Of a stretch of DNA of 64,000 nt, positions 63,102-64,000 are shown piece by piece. The DNA is from RPQJ01 sp963754125 (lineage in GTDB: Bacteria; Pseudomonadota; Gammaproteobacteria; Steroidobacterales; Steroidobacteraceae). The position numbers and the translations under genes were made by a program. Positions within the stretch are counted from its first letter, which is position 1. The number at the start of each line of letters is the position of its first letter. The stretch is taken from positions 124,001 through 188,000 of the forward strand of contig CAVWEX010000002.1 in assembly GCA_963754125.1 (NCBI GenBank), read 5' to 3'. The notes beneath the pieces are model-generated. The model was not told where the DNA came from, searched no databases, and saw only the letters and a program-made list of their open reading frames with translations.

Positions 63102-64000
63102 TCAGCCCTGCTTGAGAGCCGTGACCCGTGCGTCGAGCTCCGCCCATCGGGCGAATGCGGCCTCGAGCTCATGCTCGATCGCCTCGCTTCGCAGCCGGTC
63201 CGCCCGGATTCGGTCTGGCCCCTGCGGCGTGATAGTCGGCGGTGCTCATTCGGATGGTCAGCGCTTGCTGCTCCGCTTCGAGCTCCTCAATCCGGACCGG
63301 CAGCCGTTCGATTTCACGGTTTTCCTTGTAAGAGAGCTTCGCGATTGGCTTCACCTGCGAAACCCGGTCCGCAACCGGCCTGCCGGGGACGGCTGCCTGA
63401 TCGTCCGGAGACGCCTGTTGTGCCGGGCGCGCAGCCGGTCGCTGTTCCAGCCACTCACTGTAGCCGCCGACATACTCCTTCCAGACGCCGTGACCTTCGG
63501 GGGCGAGCGTCTGCGTTACGACTTCGTCAAGGAACCGTCGGTCGTGGCTCACCAGCAGCACGGTGCCGGGGTATTCCTGCAGCGTGGACTCGAGCAGCTC
63601 CAGCGACTCGATGTCGAGGTCGTTGGTGGGCTCATCGAGCACCAGCACGTTGGCCGGCCGCGCGAACAGGCGGGCGAGAAGCAGGCGGTTGCGCTCGCCT
63701 CCCGACAGCATCTTCACCGGCGATTCGGCCCGCTGCGGGGGGAACAGGAAGTCGCCCAGGTAGCCGATTACGTGCCGGCGCGAACCGCCGACCTCGATCC
63801 AGTCCGACGTCGGGCACACGGTCGCGGCCACGGTCTGCTCCGGATCGAGCTGCCCGCGAAGCTGGTCGAAATAGGCGACCTGCAGGTTGGTGCCGAGCCG
63901 GACGGATCCAGAGTCGGGCGCCAGCGTGCCGAGAATCAGCTTGAGCAACGTGGACTTGCCGGCGCCGTTCGGACCGATGAATCCGAGGCGGTCGCCGCGC
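63102..64000 (-). CDS. uup: ABC-F ATPase Uup (C-terminal part; partial), frame broken by one base
   Basis: Runs off the right edge. It covers the second ATPase domain: Walker A GPNGAGKST at the edge, signature LSGGERNRLLLARLFARP, Walker B VLVLDEPTNDLD and switch His VSHDRRFLDEV. Then a linker and the Uup-type C-terminal coiled coil (LSYKENREIERLPVRIEELEAE). The open frame ends early at 63169 with unrelated residues. Removing one G from GGGG near 63219-63223 restores DRIRADRLRSEAIEHELEAA...LKQG, stop at 63102. Uup acts on ribosomes or replication intermediates. Indel likely an error. Confidence 0.86.

Overview
The window is about 64 kb of GC-rich, gene-dense DNA from a gammaproteobacterium. 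This rests on the 16S rRNA sequence, the class of housekeeping genes, and gene order: yggU-yggT-proC-yggS / pilT-pilU / pyrB-ruvX-algH-tonB-gshB / pilGHIJ-chpA-chpC / rsmE-bioA follows, as I recall it, the twitching-motility locus of Pseudomonas aeruginosa. It is not Pseudomonas itself. A PEP-CTERM protein, a pyrK-like gene beside pyrB, an extra PilU paralogue and an octaheme cytochrome point to a Nevskiales/Steroidobacterales/Xanthomonadales-like lineage, but I cannot fix the order from sequence alone.

Layout. 1-0.4 kb: palindromic intergenic repeats and the degQ terminator. 0.4-10 kb: degQ, a split class II (B12-dependent) ribonucleotide reductase nrdJab with candidate NrdR boxes, an L,D-transpeptidase overlapping ppnN, small proteins, a YbhB protein, a hydrolase and an HU-like protein. 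10-23 kb: yggS-proC-yggT-yggU and a DUF4426 lipoprotein on minus, three consecutive PilT/PilU ATPases on plus, a PEP-CTERM protein behind a near-perfect sigma-54 promoter, then gshB-tonB-algH-ruvX-pyrB-pyrK on minus. 23-32.4 kb: Pil-Chp chemosensory operon (pilG, pilH, pilI, pilJ, chpA, chpC) without methyltransferase or methylesterase genes. 32.4-36 kb: rsmE, bioA, ampD, ampE. 36-49 kb: cobalamin salvage (btuF, PduO-type adenosyltransferase, btuB under a B12 riboswitch, btuD, btuC) interleaved with hisN-like, VOC, metallopeptidase, pdxH, tyrA and a Fur-controlled fbpABC ferric transporter. 49-55.4 kb: rppH, a DUF6776-like gene, erpA, ppx, an M23 peptidase, tyrS. 55.4-61 kb: a complete rRNA operon (16S, tRNA-Ile, tRNA-Ala, 23S, 5S) with promoters, boxA sites, processing stems and terminator. 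61-64 kb: an octaheme cytochrome lipoprotein with a collagen-like linker behind a sigma-54-like promoter, and the 3' part of an ABC-F gene (uup).

How it fits together. B12 uptake and adenosylation feed the adenosylcobalamin-dependent NrdJ. Three genes or operons in different contexts (pilT, the PEP-CTERM gene, the octaheme cytochrome) carry -24/-12 sigma-54 signatures, so RpoN appears to link pili, envelope-sorted protein and electron transfer. The most unusual items are a composite hairpin-plus-REP-like repeat found twice with the same architecture, the octaheme lipoprotein, and the third PilT/PilU ATPase.

Caution. Three genes (proC, chpA, uup) are each broken by one single-base indel in a short G/C run. 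I read these mainly as probable sequence errors, though real frameshifts cannot be excluded.
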